The notes under the pieces are model-generated. The model ran no database searches. It saw nothing but the letters and a program-made list of their open reading frames with translations, and was not told the DNA's origin. Positions 24,998 through 33,823 of a stretch of 64,000 nucleotides of DNA are shown one piece after another. The translations under genes and the position numbers were made by a program. Numbering within the stretch: the stretch's first letter is position 1; each line of letters starts with the position of its first letter. Source of the stretch: Croceicoccus naphthovorans (lineage in GTDB: Bacteria; Pseudomonadota; Alphaproteobacteria; Sphingomonadales; Sphingomonadaceae); assembly GCF_001028705.1 (NCBI RefSeq), contig NZ_CP011770.1:189501-253500 (forward strand). Direction: 5' to 3'.

Positions 24998-25900
24998 ATG
25001 ACCAAGCAAGACCCCCATAGCCGCATCACCGACCGTATTTTGACCGAACTTGAGCAGGGCACCCGTCCTTGGCTGAAACCGTGGAGCGGCGGCGACATGG
25101 CCGCATCGGGGCGGACCCGCCCCTTGCGCGCCACCGGCCAGCCCTATCGCGGAATCAATGTGCTGCTACTGTGGATCGAGGCGCAGGCATCCGGTTTCGT
25201 CACCCCGTCATGGATGACCTACAAGCAGGCGCAAGCCTCGGGCGCGCAGGTGCGCAAGGGCGAGCGCGGCGCAACCGTGGTCTATTATGGCGACAGCACC
25301 AAGACCGTGCATGACGATGCCAGCGGAGAGGACCGGGAACAGGCGTTCCGGTTCCTGAAAACCTACACCGTGTTCAACGTGGCGCAGATCGACGGCCTGC
25401 CCGAGCGATTTCATATCGTGCCGGAACCAGCGCCGGAAGTGGAGCGCATTGCAGCCGCCGAGGCGTTCTTTGCCAGCATCCCCGCGACCGTGAACCACGG
25501 CGGCGACAAGGCATATTATATGCCGTCAGCCGACCGCATCCAGCTACCGCCCTTTGCGGCCTTCCATGACGCCCACGGATATTACGCCACAAGGGGGCAT
25601 GAAACCGTGCATTGGACTCGGCACGAGAGCCGCCTTGATCGCAGCTTTGGCCGTGAGAAATGGGGCGATGAAGGGTATGCCCGCGAGGAACTTTGTGCCG
25701 AACTTGGCGCGGCATTTCTTGCTGCCGACCTTGGGCTTTGCATCGAGCCGCGCCCGGATCACGCCAGCTATATCGCGAACTGGATAAAGGTGCTGCAAAA
25801 CGATACCCGCGCCATTGTGCAGGCAGCGGCCCATGCCGAACGCGCCGTTGCCTATCTTCACCAGTTTGCACACTCGGAGGAAGTGCCACAGGCGGCATAG
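24998..25900 (+). CDS. ardC: ArdC-type anti-restriction protein
   Basis: This 300-residue ArdC (DUF1738) protein protects incoming single-stranded plasmid DNA from host restriction. The N-terminal ssDNA-binding domain shows ITDRILTELEQGTRPWLKPW, PYRGINVLLLW and the WMTYKQA-KGERGATVVYY strands (residues 8-110). The C-terminal zincin-like domain has HETVH (about 205) and REELCAELGAAFL (downstream Glu). The ATG at 24998 follows GAAGGGAG. Upstream in-frame ATGs lie in non-coding sequence. Its presence together with a putative restriction operon in the same island suggests the element carries its own counter-measure for entry into new hosts. Confidence 0.95.
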   Translation: MTKQDPHSRITDRILTELEQGTRPWLKPWSGGDMAASGRTRPLRATGQPYRGINVLLLWIEAQASGFVTPSWMTYKQAQASGAQVRKGERGATVVYYGDSTKTVHDDASGEDREQAFRFLKTYTVFNVAQIDGLPERFHIVPEPAPEVERIAAAEAFFASIPATVNHGGDKAYYMPSADRIQLPPFAAFHDAHGYYATRGHETVHWTRHESRLDRSFGREKWGDEGYAREELCAELGAAFLAADLGLCIEPRPDHASYIANWIKVLQNDTRAIVQAAAHAERAVAYLHQFAHSEEVPQAA

Positions 25901-26015
25901 CACTGCCAATGATAGAGGCCGCCCCAACGGGCGGCCACTTCATTTGACCCGCCCACCCAACCCCTGTTTGGGCTGCTCCCCTTGGTCGCCGCCTACGGCA
26001 AGAAGTTTGGTCAGA

Positions 26016-26378
26016 TCATATCATTTGATCGAGCGCGGCCATCGTTTCCGCCAGCACGCGCCTCAACGATAGCAGGCTGGCCCCTAATGACATTTCAGGT
26101 CTTTCGGCCAAAAGCATTATGGCTTTCAGCACTGCATTGGATTCTCGCGCCAATAGGATCAGATGCACGCCGCTCGGCGCGTTGGTGCCGTTCAGCCAGT
26201 TTTTCGCCGTGCGCTGGCTAACACCTGTCCACTTCATAATCATCTTCGCGCCGTTGCGCGTCGATCCGAACTCGATCTTCAAGGCGGAAGCGATCACTTG
26301 CGCGAACTCGGAATCGGTCAGTGCGTCGCGACCGACCGGAAAAGAACTGCCCTTCTTTGGAAACATGTTGCCACCCAT
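26016..26378 (-). CDS. Small helix-turn-helix protein, divergent from the recombinase
   Basis: This 120-residue protein has a probable XRE-like helix-turn-helix in the middle (WTGVSQRTAKNWLNGTNAPSGVHLILLARES) and a leucine-rich C-terminal helix suited to dimerisation. It begins MGGNMFPKKG, with the internal Met at 26366 as another possible start. Its start faces the serine recombinase gene across about 65 bases, so it probably represses one or both genes from that shared region. No named family was recognised beyond the fold. Confidence 0.7.
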   Translation of the reverse strand: MGGNMFPKKGSSFPVGRDALTDSEFAQVIASALKIEFGSTRNGAKMIMKWTGVSQRTAKNWLNGTNAPSGVHLILLARESNAVLKAIMLLAERPEMSLGASLLSLRRVLAETMAALDQMI

Positions 26379-26443
26379 TTGCTGTTAGGGAGGCCCGAGC
26401 AGACAGCGAGAAAATAACTGGGCAAAATGAAGGCGCGACCGCG

Positions 26444-28015
26444 ATGGTCATAGAATGGAGGACAACCGGCGATATTCAATCAGACGGCCAGACGCCAAAG
26501 CGGGCCGCTGAATATGTCCGTATGTCCACCGATCATCAGCAATATTCGACTGACAATCAGGCGACAGCAATTCGCGCCTATGCCGAGAAGCGCGGATTCG
26601 AGATTGTCCGCACCTATGCCGATGAAGGTAAAAGCGGCCTCCAGATTGGCGGGCGCGATTCCCTGCAACAGCTTCTCGCTGATATTGACGGCGGCAACGT
26701 CGATTTCGAGGCGATCCTTGTTTATGATGTGAGCCGCTGGGGCCGTTTCCAAGACCCCGACGAAGCCGCCTATTACGAATTGCGCTGCAAACGCGCCGGG
26801 ATCACCGTTCATTATATCGCCGAGCAGTTCGAGAATGACGGCACCATCGGCTCGTCGATCATCAAGACTGTCAAGCGAGCGATGGCCGGGGAATATAGCC
26901 GCGAATTGTCGGTCAAGGTGTTCGCGGGCCAATGCCGCCTCATCAGCCTTGGCTATCGGCAAGGTGGCGCGCCCGGTTTCGGATTTCGTCGAATGCTTGT
27001 CGATGAACGCGGCCAGCACAAGGGCGTGCTTGAGCGGGGCGAACACAAGAGCATCGCCACGGATCGCGTCGTGCTGGTGCATGGGCCAGAAGAGGAAATC
27101 GCCACCGTCCGCGAGATTTATCGTCTGTTCGTCGAGGACAGCAGCTCGGAAAGGCAGATCGCCGAATGGCTCAATGGGCAGGGTATCCTGTCTGACCTGG
27201 GGCGTGAATGGACACGCGGTGCGGTGCACCAAATCCTCATCAACGACAAATATGCCGGTCACAACGTCTGGGGTCGCACATCCTTCAAGCTGAAAAACCG
27301 GCATGTTCGCAATGATCCATCGGACTGGATCAGGCACGACCAAGCGTTTCCCGCCATCGTGTCGCAGGAGCTGTTCGACCAAGCCCGGCGCATCATTGAG
27401 GAGCGGTCGAAGCGCCTGACTGACGATGAATTGCTGGCGATGCTGTCGAAGATTCTGAAAAAGAACGGATACTTGTCCGGCCTTATCATCGACGAGTTCG
27501 AGGATGGGCCGTCCAGCAGTGCCTATCAGTCCCGTTTTGGCAGCCTGTTGCGCGCCTATTCGCTGGTCGGTTTCATTCCCGACCACGATTATCGCTACAT
27601 TGAGATCAACCGCGCCTTGCGCCGGATGCACCCGTCGATTGTTCGGGACGTGATTGAGGGCGTGCGCGCCATTGGCGGCAGCGCGATCCAGAATCTCGTA
27701 GATGACACGCTGACAATCAACGACGAGATCACCGCTTCCATCGTCATCGCCCGGTGCAAGCTGACGCGCAGCGGCTTTCGTCGCTGGAAAATCCGGCTCG
27801 ACGAGAGCTTGCGACCCGACCTCACAATCTGCGTCAGGATGGATGAGGACAACATGACCGCGCACGACTTCTATGTTTTGCCGCGCATGACCCTTGTCGA
27901 AGGCGTCCTGCGGCTGGCCGATCATAATGGCCTGTCGCTTGACGCTTTCCGTTTCGACACGCTGGACGGCTTGTTCGCCTTGGCGAAGCGCGTGCCATTC
28001 CGGCAGGCGGCATAG
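26444..28015 (+). CDS. Large serine recombinase
   Basis: This 523-residue site-specific recombinase has an N-terminal resolvase domain with the catalytic serine in YVRMSTDHQQYS (about residue 29), then YDVSRWGRF and the E-helix region. A 'Recombinase' domain follows with LINDKYAGHNVWGR, and then an unusual C-terminal extension of about 170 residues (after residue 350) instead of the usual zinc-ribbon plus coiled coil. The ATG at 26444 is chosen because the conserved part begins shortly after it; the frame is open further upstream. It is followed by two ParB-like genes (GTG three bases on, then ATGA overlap), so the three form one unit. Confidence 0.9.
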   Translation: MVIEWRTTGDIQSDGQTPKRAAEYVRMSTDHQQYSTDNQATAIRAYAEKRGFEIVRTYADEGKSGLQIGGRDSLQQLLADIDGGNVDFEAILVYDVSRWGRFQDPDEAAYYELRCKRAGITVHYIAEQFENDGTIGSSIIKTVKRAMAGEYSRELSVKVFAGQCRLISLGYRQGGAPGFGFRRMLVDERGQHKGVLERGEHKSIATDRVVLVHGPEEEIATVREIYRLFVEDSSSERQIAEWLNGQGILSDLGREWTRGAVHQILINDKYAGHNVWGRTSFKLKNRHVRNDPSDWIRHDQAFPAIVSQELFDQARRIIEERSKRLTDDELLAMLSKILKKNGYLSGLIIDEFEDGPSSSAYQSRFGSLLRAYSLVGFIPDHDYRYIEINRALRRMHPSIVRDVIEGVRAIGGSAIQNLVDDTLTINDEITASIVIARCKLTRSGFRRWKIRLDESLRPDLTICVRMDEDNMTAHDFYVLPRMTLVEGVLRLADHNGLSLDAFRFDTLDGLFALAKRVPFRQAA

Positions 28016-28017
28016 CT

Positions 28018-28911
28018 GTGGCACTGCCCGGCCAGCGCGTCGAGATGATCCCGATTGACCGGATCACCGTCGTCAATCCGCGCCTTCGCAACAAGAAGGT
28101 CTTCAAGGGCATCGTCGAGAACATCGCCGAAGTCGGCCTCAAGCGTCCGATAACCGTCACCAGCCGTCATGGAGACGATGGACCGCTCTACGATCTTGTC
28201 TGTGGTCAGGGTCGCCTTGAAGCCTTCCGCCAACTCGGCCAGGCCGAAGTGCCCGCCCTGATCGTGACCGCCGATCAGGAAGATTGCTTCGTTGCCAGTC
28301 TCGTCGAGAATTGCGCCCGCCGTCAGCATCAGGCCGTGGACCTGTTGCAAGACATCCTCGGGATGCGCGGGCGCGGCTATTCCGACAACGAAATTGCAGC
28401 CATGACCGGCCTTTCCGCCAACTATGTCTATATTGTGGGAAGGCTGTTGGAACGCGGCGAGCGGCGTCTCGTTGCCGCCGTAGAGGCTGGCTATCTTCCC
28501 ATATCCGTCGCCCTCGAAATCTGCGAAGCCGACGATCAGGGCGTGCAGGCCGCGCTTCACAAGGCCTATGAAGATAATCTGCTACGCGGACGCGCACTTA
28601 TCGCCGCACGCCGCTTGGTCGAGGTTCGCAAACGCTCTGGCAAAGCGGCCAAGCTAAACCGGCTTGTCGGCAAGGATGCGGCAACGACGCCCGAGGGGCT
28701 GGTCAAAGCCTTTCAGGAGGACACCGAACGCAAGCGCATGATGATCCGAAAGACAGAGGCGACCCGCAACCGCCTCGTTTTTATCGTCGAAGCATTGAGC
28801 CAGCTATCAAACGACGAGAGTTTCGTCGCGCTGCTCGAAGATGAAGGTCTGGCGACGATACCGACCAGCCTCGCGGATCGGATTCAAAAAGTCAGGATCA
28901 GCGCGCAATGA
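28018..28911 (+). CDS. ParB/RepB-like protein 1
   Basis: This 297-residue protein has a ParB N-terminal domain (MIPIDRITVVNPRLRNKK, then PITVTSR and LVCGQGRLEAFRQLG with the ParB box II variant) and a helix-turn-helix (SDNEIAAMTGLSANYVYIVGRLL). The C-terminal part resembles the plasmid-partitioning RepB C-terminal region. The start is GTG at 28018. ParB-type proteins bind DNA sites and, in many, hydrolyse CTP. No ParA ATPase is near, so ordinary plasmid partition is unlikely. Coupling to the recombinase and to a second ParB-like gene suggests that the three work together on DNA. Confidence 0.85.
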   Translation: MALPGQRVEMIPIDRITVVNPRLRNKKVFKGIVENIAEVGLKRPITVTSRHGDDGPLYDLVCGQGRLEAFRQLGQAEVPALIVTADQEDCFVASLVENCARRQHQAVDLLQDILGMRGRGYSDNEIAAMTGLSANYVYIVGRLLERGERRLVAAVEAGYLPISVALEICEADDQGVQAALHKAYEDNLLRGRALIAARRLVEVRKRSGKAAKLNRLVGKDAATTPEGLVKAFQEDTERKRMMIRKTEATRNRLVFIVEALSQLSNDESFVALLEDEGLATIPTSLADRIQKVRISAQ

Positions 28912-29801
28912 GCCGGGCCAATCGATGGCGCAAAATCAAGCTGGCCTTTGAGCCGACCAGCCTGCGGATTCCGCTTGGCGAAATCGAGCTTCTGCGCACG
29001 ATGCCCGAATCAACGCGGAAGTCGCCCAAATATGGCCAGATCGCAGCGTCTATCCGCGAAGTCGGTATCATAGAGCCGCCAGTCGTGGTTCGCGTGGCGG
29101 GAGAGGCGGAGCGATACCGGCTGCTTGATGGACATATCCGCATCGACGTTCTGAAAGCGCGCGGTGACGACGATGTTGTCTGCCTTGTGGCCACCGACGA
29201 TGAAGCCATCACCTACAACAAGCGCATCAGCCGCATGGCTATCGTTCAGGAGCACAAGATGATCCTGAAGGCGCTTGAGAAGGGCGTATCGGAGGAACGC
29301 CTCGCGCGGGCGCTCAATGTCAACATATCGAGCATCCGCAGCAAACGGCGCTTGCTGGATGGAATTTGCGATGAAGTGGCGAAGCTGTTGCAGGACCGGA
29401 TGGTGCCGCTCAACACCTTTCGCGAGATGAAGAAGCTGCGCCCGATGCGGCAGATCGAAGTCGCCGAAACCATGATGGCGATGAACCGGTTTTCATGGAC
29501 CTATGCCAAATCGCTTGTTGCCGCCACACCGCAGCACCTGTTGACTAGCGAAAAGCGCAAAGCGGTGCGCGGCCTCAGTGACGAACAGATCGAGCATATG
29601 GAGCGCGAGGCGACCAATATCGACCGCGAGTTCCGCATGATCGAGCAGAGCTACGGCATGGACCACCTCGATTTGGTGCTGGCGACCGGCTATCTGGCCC
29701 GCTTGACGGAGAACGTGCGCGTGGTTCACCATCTTGCCCGCCACCATCCCGAACTGCTGGCCGAGTTTCAGCGGATCGTGCAGCTTCGTGAAGCGGCGTA
29801 G
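28908..29801 (+). CDS. ParB/RepB-like protein 2
   Basis: This 297-residue protein has the same length as its upstream neighbour and overlaps it by four bases. The ParB-like N-terminus is IPLGEIELLRTMPESTRKS, with REVGIIEPPVVVRV and YRLLDGHIRIDVLKARG (box II: GHIRI in place of GERR). A helix-turn-helix (EERLARALNVNISSIRSKRRLL) and a RepB-type C-terminus (RPMRQIEVAETMMAMNRFSWTYAKSLVAATP) follow. It is probably a diverged duplicate or obligate partner of protein 1. It is the last gene of the island, about 220 bases before the right core repeat. Confidence 0.85.
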   Translation: MSRANRWRKIKLAFEPTSLRIPLGEIELLRTMPESTRKSPKYGQIAASIREVGIIEPPVVVRVAGEAERYRLLDGHIRIDVLKARGDDDVVCLVATDDEAITYNKRISRMAIVQEHKMILKALEKGVSEERLARALNVNISSIRSKRRLLDGICDEVAKLLQDRMVPLNTFREMKKLRPMRQIEVAETMMAMNRFSWTYAKSLVAATPQHLLTSEKRKAVRGLSDEQIEHMEREATNIDREFRMIEQSYGMDHLDLVLATGYLARLTENVRVVHHLARHHPELLAEFQRIVQLREAA

Positions 29802-29936
29802 CGTTGCACGGCATCACGATTGCGAGTGCGGTGATTGCATCATATGAGAGCGGGTCTGGGGAGTTCGCGATATTCACGATTTTTCCGCTTTCGGATGCCT
29901 TCAATTCAGGCATAGTTTGGATGTCGATCCGCGTTG

Positions 29937-29956
29937 TGTGGGAGCGAATGTGGGAG
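29937..29956. promoter_or_regulatory. Right integrase arm-type sites
   Basis: Two direct copies of TGTGGGAG (29937-29944 and 29949-29956) are spaced 12 bases apart, 65-85 bases inside the right core repeat. The same octamer lies next to the integrase start at the left end. Confidence 0.5.
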
Positions 29957-30020
29957 CAAAATTCGCCCTTTCTTCGTAAAAGTATCAGAAAATAAACGAT
30001 ATTTTCTGATTTTTGGCGGA

Positions 30021-30034
30021 CACCCTCTCCGCCA
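30021..30034 (+). repeat. attR: attR: right 14-bp core repeat
   Basis: CACCCTCTCCGCCA is an exact copy of the tRNA-Ser 3' end at 5644-5657. The match stops abruptly on both sides. Confidence 0.88.
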
Positions 30035-30087
30035 CGATCTGACCTTATCGATTGTCTCAACCGGCCCATTTCGCGGCGCTAGTTTGA

Positions 30088-30876
30088 CTAGTGTAACTTG
30101 TGATCCGTTGGGCTTGCGTTAGACCGGGAACGGGCCGTCAGGGCCGCAGTAGCCCTTAACCGCATTGCCTGTCCGATCAGAATCATCGCCGGCTTGTCGG
30201 TAAAGGCCGCTTTTGCCGCGATGGGCAGCAGGTCGAGCCGCGTGACAAGGCGGTTTCCGTCGCCAAGGCTGGCATTTTCCACCAAAGCGACCGGCGTGTC
30301 GGCGGGTAGACCAGCTGCGATCAACTCGCGCGACACCATCGCGGCGGCCTCTTTGCCCATGTAAACGGCCAGCGTCGCCTGCGGATCGGCCAACGTGGAC
30401 CAGTCCAGATCCAGCGCTGCCCCGTTGCGAGAATGGGCGGTTACGAAGGTCAGCTTGCGCGCCAGTCCGCGCAGGGTCAGCGATATGCCAAGATCAGCCG
30501 CTGCCGCGCTGGCCGCGGTGATGCCGGGGCAGATGCGGATCGGAATGCCTTCGGCGCGGCAGGCCTCGATTTCTTCGGTCGCTCGCCCGAAAATTGCGGG
30601 ATCGCCGCCTTTCAGGCGCACGACGCGTTCGCCTGCCATTGCCGCTTCGACCAGCAGGCGATCGATGGTGGCCTGATCCTTCGAATGGCGTCCCGATCGC
30701 TTGCCAACCGGTTCGCGCCGGACAGTGGCGGGGATCAGGTCGAGCACGCCCTGGCCGACCAGCGCATCGTAGAAAACGACGCTGGCCGCATTGAGCAGGC
30801 GTTCGGCTTTGCGGGTCAGCAGGTCGGGATCGCCGGGGCCTGCGCCGACCAGCCAAACTTCTCCTCGGGCGATCAT
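30088..30876 (-). CDS. cobA: Uroporphyrinogen-III C-methyltransferase
   Basis: This 262-residue SUMT makes precorrin-2 from uroporphyrinogen III with two SAM, the first step to sirohaem, the cofactor of NirB. The motifs are VWLVGAGPGDPDLLT at the start, VVRLKGGDPAIFGR, CPGITAASAAAADLGI and the late AVYMGK. It is the stand-alone methyltransferase without the CysG oxidase/chelatase domain. The ATG at 30876 overlaps the nasA stop (ATGA), tying it to the nitrate operon. The gene ends 54 bases from the island's right border. Confidence 0.95.
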   Translation of the reverse strand: MIARGEVWLVGAGPGDPDLLTRKAERLLNAASVVFYDALVGQGVLDLIPATVRREPVGKRSGRHSKDQATIDRLLVEAAMAGERVVRLKGGDPAIFGRATEEIEACRAEGIPIRICPGITAASAAAADLGISLTLRGLARKLTFVTAHSRNGAALDLDWSTLADPQATLAVYMGKEAAAMVSRELIAAGLPADTPVALVENASLGDGNRLVTRLDLLPIAAKAAFTDKPAMILIGQAMRLRATAALTARSRSNASPTDHKLH

Positions 30877-33452
30877 TCGGCAGGCTCCTTTGCAGTCGGT
30901 GCGAATTGCGCGGTCAGGCTTGCGATCATCGGCCGGCAAGACCCGCAATTGGTGCCCGCCTTGGTGCATTGGCCGACGGCGGCAACGGTGCCCGCGCCGC
31001 CCTCTATCGCCTCGCGGATCGTGATTTCGCCGACGTCGTGACAGATACAGACAGTGGGGCCGGTGTCGGGCAGCGGGGTCGCAGAGCGGGCGGCCAGAAG
31101 CTCTTGGGCTGCGCCGTCCTTCAACCCTAGCTGCGCCGCGATCCACTCACGGGCGGGCAATGTGCCGGATCGGGTGAGATAGAGGGCAGAAAGCAACTTG
31201 CCGGAGGCATCGACCACCGCGATCCGGCGCATCCCGCGCGCCATGTCCGCCGCTTCCAGCCGCTGCCCGGCGGGCAGCAGCGTTTCGACATCGACGTTGC
31301 CCATGCCAGCCAGTTCGACCAGCCAGCCGTTTTCCTGCCGAGCCTTGGCCCAGTAGAGGACGTTTGGCCTTGCCGGTTCGTCACAGGTGACGAGGAAGGC
31401 GCGCCAATCGGGCAGGACCACCGCGATCTTAGCAGGCGTGTCCTTGAACGCGGGCTGGCCGGACACTGGATCGGTGCGCCGCTGGGTCAGCCGGTTGCTG
31501 CGACCTGCGCTGCCAAAGGCATCGGTCCAGTGCATCGGGGCGGAAATCGTGCCCTTGGCCTGCGCCTCGGTAATGCGGGCGCGCAGCACCGTTTCGCCTT
31601 GCGCCGTCGAGACCCGCACCAGTCCGCCAGCGTTGACGCCTGCGCCGGCCGCATCCTCGGGGTGGATGTCGAGCAGCGGTTCGGGGCGATGGCGGGAGAG
31701 CTTTGGCGACAACCCGGTACGCGTCATGGTGTGCCACTGGTCTCGATAGCGATTGGTGTTGAGCCGCAGCGGGAAGGCGGGATCGAAGGCACGCGGGGCG
31801 GGCGGGGCGATGCTGATCAGGCGAGCCTTGCCATCGGGATGCGAGAATCCGGCTTCGAGCAGCGGCTGGTGCGCGCCCCAACGGAAAGGTTCCATCGCTT
31901 CATAGGAAACGTCGGTCATGATCGCGCGGTCGGTCAGGTCGAGCTTCAGCCCGCGTTCCGCCGAGATCGCGGTCATCGCGGCATATTCGCGGAATACTGC
32001 CGCAGGGTTTGGCCACGCGAAGTCTTCGGCCCAGCCCATGCGGGCCGCGACATCGGCGATGATCCGCCAGTCGGCGCGCGCTTCGCCCGGTGCGGGGAAA
32101 AGGGCGCGCTGGCGGCTGATCATGCGTTCCGAATTGGTAACTGTGCCGTCCTTCTCACCCCATGCGAGAGCGGGCAGGCGCACGTCGGCCATAAGCGCCG
32201 TGTCGGTGTCGGTAATGCAATCGGAGACGACGACGAAGGGGCAACGTTGCAGCGCCTCTCGCACGAAGCCCGCATCGGGCAGCGATACGGCGGGATTGGT
32301 CGCCATGATCCACAACGCCTTGATCCGTCCGTCGTGAACCGCGTTGAACAGGTCCACCGCTTTCAGGCCGGGGCCTTGCGCGACCGTATCGGTATTCCAG
32401 AAGGTGCCGACAGCTGCGCGTTCCTGTTCGGAAAAGCCGAGATGGCAGGCCAGTTGGTTGGCCAGCCCGCCGACTTCGCGCCCGCCCATGGCATTGGGCT
32501 GACCGGTGATCGAGAACGGCCCCCCGCCGGGCACACCGATGCGTCCGGTGGAAAGATGCAGGTTGGTGATCGCATTGCCCTTGTCGGTGCCGCAGGCCGA
32601 TTGGTTTGCACCTTGGCTGAACAGGGTGACGGTGCGCGGGTGTGCGGCGAACAGGTCGCAGAATTCGTCGAAACCATCGGGCAGGACGGTTTCGCCCGCA
32701 GACAGATCGTCCCAGAACCGGTCCGGCGTGGTGACGTGCCGCGCCATGAAGGCATCGTCGGTCATGCCCCGGCGGTGCATATCCAGCAGCATCGCGTTGA
32801 ACAGTGCGACATCGCCGTCCGGCTTAATCGCAATGTGCAAATCGGCCCGCTCCGCCGTTTCTGTGCGGCGCGGATCGATGACGACAAGTTTCGTGCCCTT
32901 CGCCTCGCGCGCGGCCTCGATCCTTTGCCAGATTACCGGATGGCACCACGCGGTGTTCGATCCGACCAGCACGATGAGGTCGGCCTTGTCGAGGTCGTCA
33001 TAACTGCATGGCACGAAATCCTCGCCAAAGGCGCGGTTGTGCGCGGCGACCGCGCTAGCCATGCAGAGGCGCGAATTGGTGTCGATATTGCCGCTGCCGA
33101 TGAAGCCCTTCATCAGCTTGTTGGCGGCGTAATAGTCTTCGGTCAGCAGCTGGCCGGAAACGTAGAAGGCCACAGAATCCGGTCCGTGCTCGGCGATGGC
33201 TTGGCGGAATTGCGCCGCAACCAGCCGTAGCGCCTCGTCCCAATCGGCCTGCGCATCGCCGATCATCGGGTACAGCAGACGGCCCCCAAGACCGACGGTT
33301 TCACCAAGATGCGTGCCCTTGGAGCACAGCCCGCCGCGATTGGCCGGGTGCGCGGTATCGCCACCGATCTCTACTTCGCGCCCGTCGCCCACGCGCGCCG
33401 TAATGCCGCAACCGACACCGCAATAGGCACACGTGGTACGGACGGCGCGCAC
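30873..33452 (-). CDS. nasA: Assimilatory nitrate reductase, catalytic subunit
   Basis: This 859-residue cytoplasmic molybdopterin enzyme reduces nitrate to nitrite. The N-terminal [4Fe-4S] site is CAYCGVGC with GGLCSKG. The Mo-bisMGD domains follow (SRLCMAS, GSNTAWCHPV, FSQGANQSACGTDKGNAI), then the molydopterin-dinucleotide-binding domain (RLNTNRYRDQWHTMTRTG). The C-terminus carries a BFD-type [2Fe-2S] domain (about 795-850: VCICHDV, CTKAGTNCGSC), as in NasA types that take electrons from a reductase or ferredoxin. There is no Tat signal, consistent with cytosolic action. The start is GTG at 33452. It lies between nirD and cobA in one unit. Confidence 0.95.
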   Translation of the reverse strand: MRAVRTTCAYCGVGCGITARVGDGREVEIGGDTAHPANRGGLCSKGTHLGETVGLGGRLLYPMIGDAQADWDEALRLVAAQFRQAIAEHGPDSVAFYVSGQLLTEDYYAANKLMKGFIGSGNIDTNSRLCMASAVAAHNRAFGEDFVPCSYDDLDKADLIVLVGSNTAWCHPVIWQRIEAAREAKGTKLVVIDPRRTETAERADLHIAIKPDGDVALFNAMLLDMHRRGMTDDAFMARHVTTPDRFWDDLSAGETVLPDGFDEFCDLFAAHPRTVTLFSQGANQSACGTDKGNAITNLHLSTGRIGVPGGGPFSITGQPNAMGGREVGGLANQLACHLGFSEQERAAVGTFWNTDTVAQGPGLKAVDLFNAVHDGRIKALWIMATNPAVSLPDAGFVREALQRCPFVVVSDCITDTDTALMADVRLPALAWGEKDGTVTNSERMISRQRALFPAPGEARADWRIIADVAARMGWAEDFAWPNPAAVFREYAAMTAISAERGLKLDLTDRAIMTDVSYEAMEPFRWGAHQPLLEAGFSHPDGKARLISIAPPAPRAFDPAFPLRLNTNRYRDQWHTMTRTGLSPKLSRHRPEPLLDIHPEDAAGAGVNAGGLVRVSTAQGETVLRARITEAQAKGTISAPMHWTDAFGSAGRSNRLTQRRTDPVSGQPAFKDTPAKIAVVLPDWRAFLVTCDEPARPNVLYWAKARQENGWLVELAGMGNVDVETLLPAGQRLEAADMARGMRRIAVVDASGKLLSALYLTRSGTLPAREWIAAQLGLKDGAAQELLAARSATPLPDTGPTVCICHDVGEITIREAIEGGAGTVAAVGQCTKAGTNCGSCRPMIASLTAQFAPTAKEPAE

Positions 33453-33460
33453 GGGGCGGC

Positions 33461-33823
33461 TCAGGCGGCCTTCGGTGCCGGGATCACGGCTTCGCGCAGC
33501 AGGAACAGGCGACCGCCGTCGACCTTCATCGGGATCGTCGGCGTGCAGCCCACGTCATCGCCCTGCGCCTCGCCGCTGCGCAGCGAGATGCGCCAGTTGT
33601 GGAGCGGGCACGAGACGCTGTCGCCATGGATGATTCCTTCGGACAGCGGCCCCTGTTTATGTGGGCATTTGTTGACGAGGGCGTAGAATTCGCCGCGCAT
33701 CGTGTGGAACACCGCGATTTCGTCACCGCCCTGTACAGGGATGGTGCGCGCGGTGCCGGGGTCGATCTGCGTGGCGGGGCCGATATCGAGCCAGGTGCCC
33801 ACGTCGTTAATCTTGGGCATCAT
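33461..33823 (-). CDS. nirD: Nitrite reductase (NADH) small subunit
   Basis: This 120-residue Rieske-like NirD protein is the partner of NirB. The Rieske-type positions (KCPHKQGPLSEG and CPLHNWRISL) keep Cys-x-His in the first half and Cys-x2-His in the second, so it may hold a [2Fe-2S] cluster, unlike the E. coli protein, which lost these residues. The ATG at 33823 overlaps the nirB stop by four bases. A longer upstream reading would run back into nirB. nasA starts eight bases after its end. Confidence 0.93.
   Translation of the reverse strand: MMPKINDVGTWLDIGPATQIDPGTARTIPVQGGDEIAVFHTMRGEFYALVNKCPHKQGPLSEGIIHGDSVSCPLHNWRISLRSGEAQGDDVGCTPTIPMKVDGGRLFLLREAVIPAPKAA

Noticed and set aside
24545..25134. 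Minus-strand open frames over the ardC leader
   Set aside because: They cross the ends of fic and ardC on the opposite strand, lack domains, and the leader's inverted repeats explain the open frames.
26480..28024. A 514-codon open frame antisense to the serine recombinase
   Set aside because: No domain or hydrophobic pattern. It mirrors the codon structure of the recombinase, which has clear catalytic motifs, so it is a GC-driven shadow.
31530..33230. A 566-codon open frame antisense to nasA
   Set aside because: The composition is Arg/Gly/Ala/His-rich as in antisense frames of GC-rich genes. nasA motifs on the other strand are beyond doubt.
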